Shown here: positions 46,531 to 60,600 of the stretch, piece after piece
Layout of the letters: every line of letters starts with the position of its first letter
Numbering within the stretch: position 1 is the stretch's first letter
From: Phoebastria nigripes
Taxonomy: Eukaryota; Chordata; Aves; Procellariiformes; Diomedeidae
Direction of reading: 5' to 3'
DNA: 64,000 bases
Assembly (NCBI GenBank): GCA_035582835.1
Contig: JAYKAV010003166.1
Span: 2,230,883-2,294,882, forward strand
The notes under the pieces: model-generated
Databases searched by the model: none
The model's input: only the letters and a program-made list of their open reading frames with translations
Told to the model about the DNA's origin: nothing
Made by a program: the position numbers and the translations under genes

Positions 46531-48000
46531 TCAGTGCATCAAGGAAGAAAAATGGTGTTTATAGTCCCTCAGGACAGAAAAGTGAGGGTTTAAATCATTT
46601 TGCTTCTTTTAACTCCTCTGATTCCTCCAGCACAGATGAAAGAAAACAACGCATCAAATATTAATAAGATAAAGATTTCGAATTGTGCTTGCACTCCATG
46701 TGCTCCTGGAATTATGTGACACTTTTCCTCTTGACCACCGGTGTCCTGATGCTGCCAGAACAGCCGTAGCCTATACAGACCAGGAGTAGTCTCACTGAAA
46801 CCTGAACATCCTTCTTATTAGGATGCCAGAAAGCATGTTAATAGCAGATAGCACTACCTGTGTTCTATAAATATGTACCTCAACAGAGAAGTTAGCTATT
46901 TCCAAACAAACATTTTTTCCCTACGTCTGTGATAACATGTAGCGTGTGGAAATGTTAAACTGTACTGGGAATTGGGCAGTCTCTGGAGACATAAAAAAGA
47001 AGACTTGTGAAGCATGTCTCGTAGCAATTCAAGGGTATGCTGAAATGAAGGTGGGCATAAGCTCGTTTCAGAACATATAAGGTGCTGCTGAGGAGGAAAA
47101 GCACGAAAGGAGTGAGAGGAGAAAGGCTGGTCGCAAGGAAACAGTGAGGTTTGCTGAGGAGGGCAATAACTGCTGGACATGAGCTGTCCCATTTGTGCCC
47201 CAATTTGTGCCGCTGAGTGAGGGCTGTGAGAAACCAGCCGCAGGTCACACCAGGACATCCTTTGCTAAGCACTGGGGTTGCCCATGTGCCGATCGGCAAA
47301 TACATCAGCACGACCCAATAGAAAATATTTGCCCAGTTTCTCATACAAGAAGAAAACCTTTAAGCTCATGACTACAAGATCCTGGTAACAATGGATGTAT
47401 GCAATATGTAATGAGTTCATGCTTTTAGGACTACTTTTAAGATTTATAGTGTGTACTGAATTCATTTCACCACTACAGAGATTACGTTAATGTGGTTTTC
47501 TACCACATTTAGCTCACAAGCTGTGGTTGCAACTGATCCAGTATGCAGACTGTTAACCAGGAAAGATGATGTAAGAAAACACAGACATCCAGAAAAAATT
47601 TTGCACTGAAAGGGGCAGAGAACTTTGTTAGGTATCAGAGGAATCTGTAATTTTACAGAAACATGGTCGCCCTTTAANAGGAATTTGGAAACCCTCATAG
47701 AAAGGAAAGAGTGGAAAAGAAGAGGAAATAAAAGAAGGAAAAAGCAGCGTGTGCCCCTGTGCTGTGCAGGAAGCCCATCTTCTGTGCTTGTAAACGGCCT
47801 CAGATAAATGACCTGCATTTACTGCACAGACTCTGGCCAGCTGTGGAAGGGACGTAAATAAGTTGTTCTCCACCAGCGTCCTTTGGAACAAATTAGTCAT
47901 TTCCACTTGAAAGAACAAGAACAAAATGGGAAAACAAATGAAAACGAGGTTGTGGGGCCAGAGCCGGTTGCCTGTGGGACTGTGTGGTCTCTTCTGAGCC

Positions 48001-49220
48001 AGGCACGGATTCATGAAAGGCAGGTCCTGCTTGACCAACCTGATCTCCTTCTATGACCAGGTGACCCGCCTAGTGGATGAGGGAAAGGCTGTGGATGTGG
48101 TCTACCTGGACTTCAGGAAAGCCTTCGACACTNNNNNNNNNNNNNNNNNNNNNNNNNNNNNNNNNNNNNNNNNNNNNNNNNNNNNNNNNNNNNNNNNNNN
48201 NNNNNNNNNNNNNNNNNNNNNNNNNNNNNNNNNNNNNNNNNNNNNNNNNNNNNNNNNNNNNNNNNNNNNNNNNNNNNNNNNNNNNNNNNNNNNNNNNNNN
48301 NNNNNNNNNNNNNNNNNNNNNNNNNNNNNNNNNNNNNNNNNNNNNNNNNNNNNNNNNNNNNNNNNNNNNNNNNNNNNAGGGTAGGAAGGCTCTGCAGAGG
48401 GACCTGGACAGGCTGGATCCATGGGCTGAGGCCAGCTGTATGAGGTTCAACAAGGCCAAGTGCCGGGTCCTGCACTTTGGCCACAACAACCCCATGCAAC
48501 TCTACAGGCTGGGGGAAGAGTGGCTGGAAAGCTGCCTGGCAGAAAAGGACCTGGGGGTGTTGGTTGACAGCCGGCTGAATATGAACCAGCAGTGTGCCCA
48601 GGTGGCCAAGAAGGCCAACGGCATCCTGGCCTGTATCAGAAATAGTGTGGCCAGCAGGAGTAGGGAGGTGATCGTGCCCCTGTACTCGGCACTGGTGAGA
48701 CCGCACCTCGAATAGTGTGTTCAGTTTTGGGCCCCTCACTACAAGAAGGACATTGAGGTGCTGGAGCGTGTCCAGAGGAGGGCAACGAAGCTGGTGAAGG
48801 GTCTGGAGAGCAAGTCTNATGAGGAGCGGCTGAGGGAACTGGGACTATTTAGGCTGGAGAAGAGGAGGCTGAGGGGAGACCTTATTGCTCTCTACAGCTA
48901 CCTGAAAGGAGGTTGCAGCGAGGTGGGTGTCGGTCTCTTCTCCCAAGTAACAAGTGATAGGACGAGATGAAACGACCTCAAGTTGCGCCAGGGGAGGTTT
49001 AGTTTGGACATTAGGAAAAATTTCTTCACCGAAAGGGTTGTCAAGCNTTGGAACAGGCTGCCCAGGGAAGTGGTTGAGTCACCATCCCTGGAAGTATTTA
49101 AAAGACGTGTAGATGTGGTGCTTAGGGACATGGCTTAGTGGGCATGGTGGTGCTGGGTTGACAGTTGGACTCGATGATCTTAGAGGTCTTTTCCAACCGT
49201 AATGATTCTATGATTCTATG
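48001..49220 (+). mobile_element. CR1 LINE fragment: part of ORF2 reverse transcriptase, ORF2 C-terminus, 3' UTR and tail
   Basis: Before the gap the frame reads into the reverse-transcriptase region ([12 protein letters not shown]). After the gap it continues with typical CR1 ORF2 segments ([65 protein letters not shown]). The 3' UTR and a short ATTCTATG tail end at about 49220. Two in-frame nonsense changes are visible, TAG at 48713-48715 and TGA at 48968-48970; otherwise the frame is intact, so the insertion looks fairly young. It is 5'-truncated, as most CR1 copies are. The 5' limit is approximate. Confidence 0.95.
48133..48377. other. Assembly gap (245 N) inside CR1
   Basis: The gap falls between the KAFDT motif and the segment after the catalytic (F/Y)ADD box. 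From general CR1 structure, roughly 90 codons are missing, so the N count is close to but shorter than expected and should be treated as an estimate. The frame differs across the gap, so its length is not exact if the element is colinear. Confidence 0.95.
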
Positions 49221-52200
49221 CAGAAAGGACATGCATGGCTCATCTCCTACAGCTCCACAAGGCGGAGGGGCCAGCCCTCCTGGTGTCCCTGTTACGTCCC
49301 AGTGCTGCCTGCAAGGAGCTCCTTCGTGCTGCTAAACCTCCTCAGCTCCTGCAGGACAGATGGACAGAAACAGCTATTTCTGACTAAGGTTCCCTCTGTG
49401 CATGCTAATCTACATATTGGAGCATACAATTGAAAAGGAGCTGTGGATCAGAGGACTTGTGTGGCTAATTACCCCATGGGCACACAACCCTCCACACAAC
49501 TCAAACCCTCAATTGCTGCTGAATTGTCCTGGGCTTATCATGGTGCTGAGCTCCTCCAAAGTAAGGAAAATTGGTGGTTCATTGCCGCTTAGTTCTCTGT
49601 TTTCTGTCATCATCAGCTGGAAACAAATTGTTCTGACAACCTAGGAAGCCAGCCCTCCACCCTCCTGAATATCTATTTGCTAAAGTGAAAGAAGCATAAT
49701 ATTTTATTCTTGGGATGGTGCTCTTGACCCCGGTGCTTGGCTATTGTAAAGAGCACTTGGAATTTATAAGAAAAGGCAAACGACGGCCTCATAGTAGCGT
49801 GTGTCACTGATGGCAATGGGAACTTCTGTTGCTGAACTTTAGGGGTGGAATATATGCCAGGTTACTGTTTAATATATAGAAACACATCCCCACGCTACTG
49901 AATTTGAAGCTGAGGCCAGGGCAAAAATATATGTTCACCTGTCAAGCTTGAAAATCTTTTCAGCATCTACTTGTTTTTAACATGTGTACTATAAACAAGC
50001 TGGCAAAGTTGTCTGCTCTAACTTCAAAGCAGATAGGGCAGATGGTTTGGGGGCAAGACGGAGATAAAAACGCTGGTTGTCAAATATATAAATAAAGCAG
50101 CCTGGAGTATTAGATGACTAGCAGCACATGGAAGGAGTGATCAGCCCCAAGCACAGTGGCCACAGGGTAAGCTTGAAAACTGAACAGAACTTCAGTTTTT
50201 GGATCATTCATGCAAGCTTTCCCTGTTGGGAGGGATGTCTGATAAAAATACAGTATGGTCACAATAGACATCTTATTTTATTTTGCCATCTGATTTAAAA
50301 GTAATTTGGTTGACTTCAAAAAAATCAATGAAAGTGATTAGAAGGAAAATAGCATTTTGAGTTCAGGAACATGTATCTAGCTTTCCAGGGTGATGGTGGA
50401 ATAAAGACTATCATGACCATCTGCAAAGAAACACTGGAACTAGACTTAGTGCAACAGGTCGCAAAGTAGGACTAATTAGAAGCGGAGACATTGCAGATTT
50501 TTGATATATGCTTGCACAAATGATACTGACTGCTTTGTCTTTGATTTTGATTCCGGTCATGTTTGGAGGATCTTTCACATTGTGTTTGACAGAGGGTATG
50601 AGCCGTAAACCATAAAATATAACCCAACCACTGAATCAGGTATGCCCTTGTCAGGTTATTTGCTCTTTATGGAGATGTTCTGCAAAAGCAAGAAAAAGCC
50701 TTAGTTCAAGCTACCTGTTGAAGAGGTGTTTTTTTAGCAAAAGCGAGAGGTACGATAATGACAACCATTAAACACTTCTGTCGCTAATGTCAGTGAAAGT
50801 AATGCAGTTTATTAAATGGGTCATGGAAAATGTTGTGGGTCCAGGGGCTTTATACAGATATTAGAGTTGGAAACTATTGCAGAAGGATCATACTAATAAT
50901 TTTGGGCTTAGGAAGCAAATAACATAGCAATTAGAGAATCTAATTAATGAGGATCTTTACATAATTAAATTAATGTCCTGATTGTGGTAAAATGTCACAT
51001 TAACATTTCATTGACATTCACATTTACTAATAAAACAAGTGTTAACCAGTGATGCATTACATTTGCAGGATACTTTTAGAAAAAATTAGTACACTGTGTA
51101 GGAATTTGCTTTTTCATCATCACCTACTGCTCTCCCTGGGTAGGGCACAGGATCACACATTTGAATACCCACATCCATTTCCTGAGAGCAATTTTGTTTT
51201 GATCTTTGACATTAGACGAGTCATTAAGCTGTCTGCGTACAGCTGAGCTATTCCAGCATATCACAATACCCAACTATCTCTTGTGCAGCAATGTAATTTT
51301 TATACAGTCTTTTAGAAGTAGTGGGAGGAAAGGGTAGTATATGGTTCATTAGAGTCGTATTTTGTTGCTGTAAAGTTACTTAAATGCCCTGTTCCCTCTT
51401 TGGCTTTTTTATGTTAGGAATTTCACTGGTGACCAGTGTGGAGGAGAAATATTTTCACCATTTCAGTAATTTCTGAGTAACATGCTCCTATTGTATGGTG
51501 AGATTAAACCCTACAGTGAATGAAAACTAAACAAGCATTTCTAAATCCACCTGAAGGGAGCAGGAAAAAGACCCTGAAGTTACAGTAAACGTAATCCCTG
51601 CTTTGATATTCATATGTTTCATCACTGGGATCTTTCAGGATTAGATCCAACATCCGGAACAGCTATAACAGGCTTTGAAAAAAAGTCTTTGGCTTTTTCA
51701 GAGCCAATCTGACACATCTTTGTCACACAACCCTGTCTCTGCACACATTTTTCTCTGTACAAGTTGAATGTTATTGATTTGGAAACTGATGTTTTTCCTG
51801 CGCACCCATTTCAACATTCAAATAAGTAACAGGGATGCTTGTAGGCATCTCTGTGGGCCTCTCTTCTTTCGGGGACAGAAAAGCGTAACGACCTTCTTTC
51901 TCTTCTAATCCTATAGCACAATGCGTGGTAAAGATGAGGTCCCAGCTATAGTCCCAGCGGCTAAAGGTGCAGTTGCATCTCTCTGGCCTCCCTCCTGATA
52001 ACAGGAAGAAAGGCAGGAGGTTATGCAAAGAGTCTCGCTGAGTCAAAATCTGATTTCAGCTTCGTAGGAAAAAGGTCTCAATTCTGAACAGTCACGATAG
52101 GCCTATGCCTAATCCAGGAACGTGGGCTTAGATTTGACATGGGGCTTGTTTTAAGCAGAATTAAATCTATTACTAATTTTATTTATTTCTTTTCTTAATA

Positions 52201-55200
52201 TCCAGCTTCTGTATCACAGCTTTGAGGGACAGATACTTAAGTACTTTAAAAAGGAAAACAATTTATTATATCCATTTTAATGCACAGAGTGACAATTTTT
52301 AAGGTCACCTGCTGGGTCAGGAACAGGCTTTTGGGGAGGATCCAGCTCTCCCGTGTTTGGGGCTGGTGTTGGGCCACACTGATGGTGTGGTTTACAAACC
52401 TGATGTGCAAACCACATGAAAAATGTAGAAACTTTTATTTTTCTGTTTTTTCTCCTACCTTGGGCTACAGTTAAAAGGAATTCTGATCAAGAATAGTAAA
52501 AATCACTCATCTAGTTAAAACCATTCCCTCCTTCTTTCAGTGCCTAGGCATCCCTTGAGAAAAATAATATCTAAACTGGCCTGTGATTTTATTGCTGGAC
52601 CTATGCAAAAAAGATGGCTTCTGAGTAACATGAGAATTGCTAACCGGAGGCTAAAAATGCTAATAGAAATAAAATCTGTAAAGGAGTAACCCTATAACCG
52701 AATTCAGGAACTTTTAGTAAGCTGAGTTTAGCAGAAACCTTACAGAGCATGGCTAACACACTCCAGTGAAACTCCCACAAGCTTCTGCACTTCTGTGACA
52801 AAAATTTGGTGGTCACGTTGCTCCTGGCTGGTTGGGGACATGTGTTAGGGTAACATTACTGTTATTAAGCAATGGACTTATGGAAGATGGTGGGGGACTG
52901 GTTCTGCCCACCTCTGCCCAGCGGTGTAGTGTTGCCTGGTGTGCATTTCCCAGTGCCTTCTCCACCTTATGCCTTTAGTGATAACTTTTCCATCACTTCT
53001 CTTAAGAAACCACTAGGAAAGACGTAAAGCACTCACTGTCAGGAAATTCCCCTTGATATTCAGCCTTAACATTTCTCTCTGAAATCTCATCTCATTATTT
53101 TCATTTCTAACCTCTTGAAATACCTTGAATAATTCTTTTCCATCCTTTCTATTTTCAGACACAGGCAGAGAGATATTCACATTCCTTTCAGCATTCACCC
53201 AGCCAGGCTATTCAGAAGTTTCCTTTAAACTTCCTTCAAAAGCCTCTGCTTCTGCAAGTCCCATCTCCTTCGGTCTTTAGCAGGGTTTCAGGGGAGGAGG
53301 AAAGTCTGCGGGAGAAGTCGTGCACCAAAAAGAGAGTGCGGACAGTATGTCTATTTGGGGAAAGGAGAAGTAGAGGAAGGCAACCAGCAAGAACTAGTCT
53401 GTGCTATTTCTCTAATAAAAGCTTCTGGTATTGGAAAGGAGTTTCTCGGTTCTGTAGGGCTTGTGACTCCCCAGCACGGGCAGGTTTCCCTGCAGAACAG
53501 TTGCTGCAGGAGCTTCACACCCTCAGCTCCTGCTTGCTGATGGGGACATTTTTTGACCCCACTAAGCCACAGTGCCTGCACCCACTTCCCAGCACGTACT
53601 TTATCCAGTATGAGATGACATTTCCTTACTGGCAGCTGGTTTTATCTGCTTCTTACAAACGGACCTTCCAAAAGCTCATTTAAGAAGATGCAGTGTAAAA
53701 GCGAAGGTTTCGGCCAAATGGTGGTTGGCTTTTGTGGCTGAACAAAGGAGTCAGCCAGGTTTTTGTTGTTTGAGTGTCCTTGTCTGAGTTCACAACTTGT
53801 AAACCCATTTCCCTTTTCGAAACGAATTCTTCCTGCAGGGGATCGCACTCAAAAGCTTTTGTTAGGGCTGCTGGGGGAGCGGGAAGGCTTAGATACCGCA
53901 GAGGTATCTAAGTGCCTAATTGCCACCAATTTCAATAGGAGCTGCCCTAAATACACCTTGGAGGATACATATCAAAGACGGGTGCTTTTAAAGGGGATTG
54001 CTCTCTATCTGAGTTGATAATCTCCTTGGTTTCTGCCAGCGTTTTTTTGCAAAAGATTTAATTCTTTCATTTTTCTTGCCGGCTCGAGCAGCTGAGACAC
54101 AGAGTGGAAGAGGACTGCAAGGTTGGCTGCAATAACTTCTGAATCCTAGAAAGGAAAGAGTCTGTGCAAGGGGCATTTGCTACAGCAGTTACGTTATCCA
54201 CTGATTTAGAAAGGCCCTGCCTATCTAACACATGCTCAGCGTGCTCAGCTTCCTCGGAAAGAATTTGCTCTTGGCCTTTGCTCTCAGCCCATATTGTTTC
54301 ATCCTTCACAACACATCAGCTAGATTTTCAAAGTGTCTTGAATTAGTTTCTCCTGTCACAGTGGTATGAAAATAGTAATGAATTCCAGTGACCTTCTTGC
54401 AGCATTTAGCAAGCAGTGTCACCACAGGTTTTTTCTTGAATTTCCCACATCAGATGCCAGGCAGTTTTTGAGCCCGTATGTTATGACTATAAGGTAGAAG
54501 CTCATGACCTAGAGTTGTTCTCTTCTAGGTACAGCAAAAACAGAGAGTAGGTGAGAGAGAGGAGCGGAACAAATATAGTGTTGGTTAACACATATACATA
54601 AGTAGGACATGCCAATGTTAGCCCAGCTGCTCCGACGGCACTGCAGATCCTTCAAAGTACCATGAGGAGATGTTTGCATGACAGCTCCTTTCCATACTGC
54701 AATGGGAGATGTTGCTCCAAGTGGCACGTTATTAAAAAAACCACTCTTAAATGTGAATTGGTTATGGCAAGTACCTGACATTCAGGGCTTACATCTATAA
54801 TTACCCCAGAGTAATGCCCCTCTTTGACTGCTAACATAAAATATCTTCCACCACTGATAATGCATCTGTACTTCAAATGGCCCAAAAGGCATCACCACGC
54901 TGAGAAACTGCTTTGCGGCTTTGTTTTGAGCTACTCCTACTTCAAATTCAAAGCTAAAACATCTATTTGGAAGCAAATGGAATAGTGGGGATATTTAAAA
55001 ATATCTGGCTGACATCCACCTTCTGGTAAGAATGCTGAACAATTGAAAATGCAGTTACCTAATCTGACTTGGGCTAGCATGTAATTAATTAGCCCAATAA
55101 AGTCAGACAGTCTACATCCATTTCTAATATAGAGTAAACCACATCAACACAAAAATTATTCCATATCCCACTTGCCCTCACTGAGCCTTGAGTAATGTTA

Positions 55201-55502
55201 GAGTTGGCTGAATTTTCAAAATAATCTTCCAACTTGTAATTTGGTAAACACTTGACAAAAATAACAATGTTCCACTTAAAAACAGTTTCCCTCTTCTTTT
55301 TATTTCAGTGAATGCTCCAATTTACTGAAGTGTCTCCTTATTCCTAATGTGCAGTGTCTGGGAGGAAAAACATGGCCACAGAGGTAATCCTGAGTTAATT
55401 TTTTATTTACAAATTTATTTTTAAAGACCACGTAAAAGAGGCTGGAGCTTCCCATCTCCTGTATGTTTCTGCCCTTTACAATCCTTCTGCTCTGAACTGT
55501 CC

Positions 55503-56261
55503 TTAATCCACAAGAGTGGATGCCCTCACCCGCTGGTCCGCAGTAATGCCTGGTGGGATTTGCCACAGGATTTTGCAGCTGCCCTGCTTCAGAAAGGAGG
55601 GCTTTCTGCACTTTCCCCATGTTCGCCCATCACGGAGGAGGTTCTGCCCTTTGCTGGCCCTTATGCCAAACTGCTTGAACTCAGGTGGCCCCAAGACTTT
55701 CATGACTTTGCATATTTTATTACAGCTGCCAGTGTAATAAAAAAACCTAAAATAAAATGTAGCAGGAAAAACCAATGGAGGGCATGTTTGGGAGGCTCTT
55801 CTGCCGGGCCACCTCTTGTGGCTCTGGCTGCTCTCCATGCCCGATGCCTGGCAAAGGCCATGGCTGCTACGGAGAGATGCAGCAGGACATAAAGCTGCTG
55901 AAGGACATGGGCAGCCAAAATGGAGCAAAAAAGGGAGAAAACACAGTTTTTGGAGCCACTTGTTTACATGGACTTCTTCCCAGCGATCCATATTTGAACC
56001 CTGTAGAGTTATTTGCCATTTCAATTTGCTCTTTGCAACCCAGTGTTGTTCGCATCTGCCTCCCTGTGAAACGGCTGCCAGTGCCAGGGGCTGGGGGGTG
56101 CGAGGGGGCTGCACCCCTTCCTGCTGAACCTCATGCTGGGGCCATTTACCCCAGCACAAATCGTCAGCACTCGCCCTGCCAGAGTTTCTAGATACCTGAT
56201 CCTTCAGGAGCTGAAATGCAAGATGAGTCTGGTTGACTTCACTGGGAGAAGGACATGTCAT
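55503..56261 (-). other. Unassigned open reading frame, 252 codons
   Basis: This is the longest open frame in the window apart from those crossing N runs, and I do not recognise it. It has no clear domain, signal peptide or repeat. The start context is moderate (G at -3, T at +4). Plus-strand frames of 73-138 codons overlap it, so the whole segment is simply short of stops on both strands. A non-coding explanation is more likely than a gene. Confidence 0.12.
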
Positions 56262-57604
56262 CAGCTAAGTGATAAACTCCCTTTGCGGCAAACAGCATGA
56301 GGATAGGAACCAGCATATGCGGCATAGTCTGGGTAAAAAGAAATTAAAAAGAAGTCGTTTTCAATCAGATGTCAAAGAGTCCTTTCCCATCTTGTGTTTT
56401 TCCAATAATTATGTGCAATTTCTTAGGTGCCGGCCAAGGAAGGGTGGCAGAATCAGCTCCTCAAATGAATATGCTCACCTTGGCCACCGCTAAAATTTAG
56501 AAAAATATGTCTAGCTTAAATACACGTGTTTGCTGAACTAGCCTAACATTATTTTCACTGCAAGTTCCTGAGGAAGGTTCTATTTTACCTGTTTTTTTGT
56601 TGCTGTAATTCAGTCAGGGTTCTTCTGGATTTGATGAAAACTATTTTTACAAGTTGGTCTTTACTGAGCTGGTCCAAGAAAAAAAAAAAGAAAAAGCTGC
56701 CACCATTTACCAAATCCAAAATATTTTTCCCAGCTCTAGCTCCTAACATTTTTTGTCAGTCATGCCTAGAATAAAAAGTGCTCTTTTTTATGCACATGAA
56801 TTTGAAACAATTTTCCTAAGGAATTCTTGGAACCCTCCCACATACCCTTTATTATTATGATTTTTTTTTACTTTTTTNGTTCGGTATAATTGCCATAATG
56901 TGTTTGAATATATTGAATACTTTCAGGAGAAGAACAAAAATAAATGGGTTGGACTTGACTGACTAAGCACGGTTAAATCCAGAGAGCTGCTTTTGAGATA
57001 ACTTGGACTTTTATGACTGGGAGTGGGATTACTTAAATGGGATAAAATATCATTAGTGCCTGGCTAAAATACCTGCTGAAGGATTTTTGTCTTAAGATAG
57101 TCAGTTTAGGGAAACAACAGACCAAAGGATCATATTTTACGACTGACTACGATTTGGCCCAGCCCTGTCTATGGGAGCCAGGCTACAAATACCTTTCATG
57201 AACAGGCAGTTTTGCAGATGATTATGTTCCAGCGGGACTCCTTGTGCTAACGACTTTCCAAGATGACTAAAGTATCATCACCTACCCCTATGAAATATAA
57301 ATCAAAAAATCAGCCCTTCCAGTGGCTGGGGAACAACAAGAGAGACTAAAACACGAAATGATTTGTAAGGCACTGAAAACACACTGAAAATATATCCAGC
57401 TTTCAGTTAAGAAAATGTAGGGTTTTTGTAAGAGGAAGAGGATGTAACAGCCCCTTTTCCCATGGGGAGGAAAAAAAAAAAACCTTTTTAGAGAGTTTTC
57501 TGCTGGTCTTTTCAAATAGGTCGAGTTTCTCTGGGAGACGGGAATTCCTGGCAGGGAAAAAGCCCTTTGATTCTTCACCTCTCTGGAAACTGAGCTAATG
57601 TTTT

Positions 57605-57606
<2 letters not shown>

Positions 57607-57637
<31 letters not shown>
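57607..57637. repeat. T31 homopolymer
   Basis: Thirty-one consecutive T. A minus-strand poly-A tail of a retrocopy is conceivable, but the sequence to its right matches no mRNA that I recognise. Confidence 0.93.
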
Positions 57638-60600
57638 CCATGGTGCAGCCTGTCCCTGCTTTGTTGACCTGGATATTTCTCCTTGTTTAGAGAAGTTTTG
57701 TCTTAGACTGGAAAAAGGCAAAATACGGGCTTTCGCTCAGGCTAAAATGAAAGACAAAAACAAGAAGGCCTTTGGGTTTCCAGAGAATTACAGGCATTTC
57801 TGATATGTTAAAATTATTAAAAATTCCGTGTCTGGCAACCGGGGTCAAGCGAGTTCAGTCGATGTTTATTTCCTTTGAGTCTTTTAAAAGCCTTCTCCTC
57901 CCTTGTATTTTTTTATGATGGCGAAAGAATAATTTAGAAAACTACAACAGAAAAGGACCCTTTTTCTCTCTCTATCCCAGTATTTTGACTTTGAGACTCC
58001 TCCCCGCCTTCGAAGGGAGCGGTGCAGCATGCGACAGGCTGCGGCGAAAGCACTCGCATAGCAAAGTACTCATCGCCCCTGTTCTGAAAGATAATGCGGT
58101 GATGGGAATAGCAGGAGGAGGTACGGTTTTATGGTGTCCTCTTTGTCCTAAGGGTGTTTCAAGTTTCATTTGTACCTCTACCACCAAGCCACGGGAAGGC
58201 AGTTAAACCTCTTCTGCCTGGAGCGTTTTCAGGGTAGGAGCAGGGCCAGAGGAAGAGGGGAAACAAACAACAGGATGGGATAAAACAGCCTCCAAGTATT
58301 TCACTTTGCTTGCTTTCCCTCTCCATTCCTGGCTGCATACACACCACTGCCCGTAAGGGCTGTCCTCGCCCCGTCCCGGACACCCACAGCAGCCCTGCCA
58401 TCGCAAGGGCGATCGCACCAGCCAAGACCCCGCCGCACGTGGGTGTCTGAAATTTAGATTATTTGCCCCTCNAGTTAGTTTTGATTAATGCTGCTGACCT
58501 CCCTCCTCTGCAGCGCTGTGCAGCACCGGCAACCGGTCCTGCTGGCAAATGCATGATCCCTGCAAGGTGACCGACCGGCATCCCAGCACGGTGCCTTTTT
58601 GGCACGGTAAATTCATGAAAAACACTGAACTCAGCATTACGGCGAAGTGTGGAAGGGAAAAGGAGGACTTTGACAACTGGTCAGGAAATGAATATTGATT
58701 AAAGAAATCCCTTTTATTAACCACACACCATGGGTATGTACTCTGAGGTAGTTTGGGGTAATATTTAGCAACACCCCATCTTTTCTGCTTGCCAGCGACA
58801 GCGTGCTCTCAGCAGTTTTTTAAAGAGCAGCCAAGGGAGGGTGGAAGTGGGTGAGCAAACGGCAGCTCTCCTTCCCGGAGCCCATGCTGGAGGGACAACC
58901 TGCTGCCATTCGGCATGGCGACACCTGAAATCCGGCTCCAAAATCTGTCAAAAGATAAAGACACAATACAGAAAACACGATCTTATCCTTAATTCTTACA
59001 GAGAGTGTGGATTCAAGAAAACTGAGAAGAAATGTGATCCAGGACAGTTAGGTGCTTGCAGTCAGCATGTCTAGTGATTGCATCACTTCCAATACTGAGC
59101 ATTAAAATATTAGATGGACTGAATGTTTCAATCAAAATCTGAATTGATTCAGTTCCTGGTCAGGGACTAGTAAAGCTTTGATCATTACAGAAGAAGCTGA
59201 AACCGCAGCAAAGCAATTGACTGACATCCCTTGGGAGCACTGACGTACGCCATGGTCAGAAGAAGCCTCAGCAGATGGACCAAAAATGTCAAAATGTCAA
59301 AACTGGATCTAGTGACGAGCTGAAATGGTAGTTGGGATGGAAGGGCAGGGTGGGTTAAAGCAACCAAGAATGAAGCCTTTGACAAGCTACTGAACTGGCA
59401 GAGAGGAGCTGCTGGATCTCAGATTGCAAGCATGGACTGGCGGGAAGCTTGAAGGGAGGTCCTGGGAGGTGTGGATATGGAGGGGACATGTGCAGANCAT
59501 CCTTCCCTGCCCGCGGGTTTGGCAGGAGCATTCTCGGCGCTGGGCACTGCAAGGTGCCGCTGAAGCAGGGACTCAGAAATCAGCTCAGTCTCAGAAATGA
59601 GCCTTGGGCATGGGTTTGCAGATACACATGTGGAGGACAGAAAACCAGTGCTGTAAATTTGGGAAGATGTAAAAAAATAAGGGAAATGCCAGCTACTGTG
59701 ACAAATGGACAAGAGCGATGTTAATATTAAAAGGTGAAGTGCTGCGAGAGAAGTGTTAATTACATGCATGGCAATGCGTACGTTAACCTTTGGCTACGTT
59801 GAAAAATATTTCAGCAACAGGCATACGTTCCCGCACAGACTATAAAAAGTCTGCACCGTGCTTTTATTACTCTGGCCTTGGATTCACATGGTAAAAATGC
59901 AAATGCCTGACAGTTGCCTCTTGTTTGATGGGACAATCTGTGTCCTTGCTTTAAAACACAGCTGTCACAAAATGATGGCAGAACAGACTGTGTCCTGCAC
60001 TGCACGGAGGGTGGTCGGTGCTCCCGACAAAGCCAGCCNTGAGCAGAGTATACTGTCAGCAGTATTGCAATACGATGCATTAATCGTGCTACTGTTAATA
60101 ACGCATTTGCCACGTTAATACGTATCACAATAAATTAGTCAAATCCCGACCTGCTTACACAAGGCAGGAGCCCACTGCTGATACAAAATAATTTCCCTGA
60201 GTGAGAACTTGAGGATTAACTCTCAATTACTTTATGCCTGGGATTAACAGCATTACAAGCTTGATACTGGTTTCAGATCCAACAACCTTTTTTTATTAGG
60301 AGAGCAGGGTTGGAAATAATAGATCACTGGGGCAGTGAGGTCCATTCAGGCAAAGGCATGCTCCATATGTGGGTGAAGATCTTTTAAAAGATTCGCATCG
60401 TACCACCCCTTAATTCCCACCAAACAGGAATGACACACTACACTGCCTGCGTTACAATTTCACTCAGTACTGCCTGCCCGGATTTTTGTTTTAATTCTGA
60501 CAAAGTGCATGGTGTTGCAGCTGAACTCCCCAACAGCACAGGGATAAAGAAAATCAATCATGTTTTTGACACTTCCAGAGGGAAGGTGTTTAACATACAG

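Larger units (their letters stand above)
33095..48000. other. Intergenic sequence between two CR1 copies
   Basis: This is mostly AT-rich non-coding sequence with no recognisable gene. It contains a (TTA)n microsatellite at 38423-38463, an ATGC tract at 34677-34694, an A16 run at 40939-40954, and two CpG-dense patches at about 45.36-45.43 and 46.35-46.45 kb with overlapping minus-strand open frames. Confidence 0.7.

Noticed and set aside
48077..48715. 212-codon frame and its mirrored 208-codon frame across the N run as genes
   Set aside because: About half of each is N; the + strand part is CR1 ORF2 and the minus-strand part is its shadow.
57607..57637. T31 run as the poly-A tail of a minus-strand processed pseudogene
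   Set aside because: No mRNA-like sequence is recognisable beside it, and processed pseudogenes are rare in birds because CR1 does not mobilise poly-A mRNAs efficiently.
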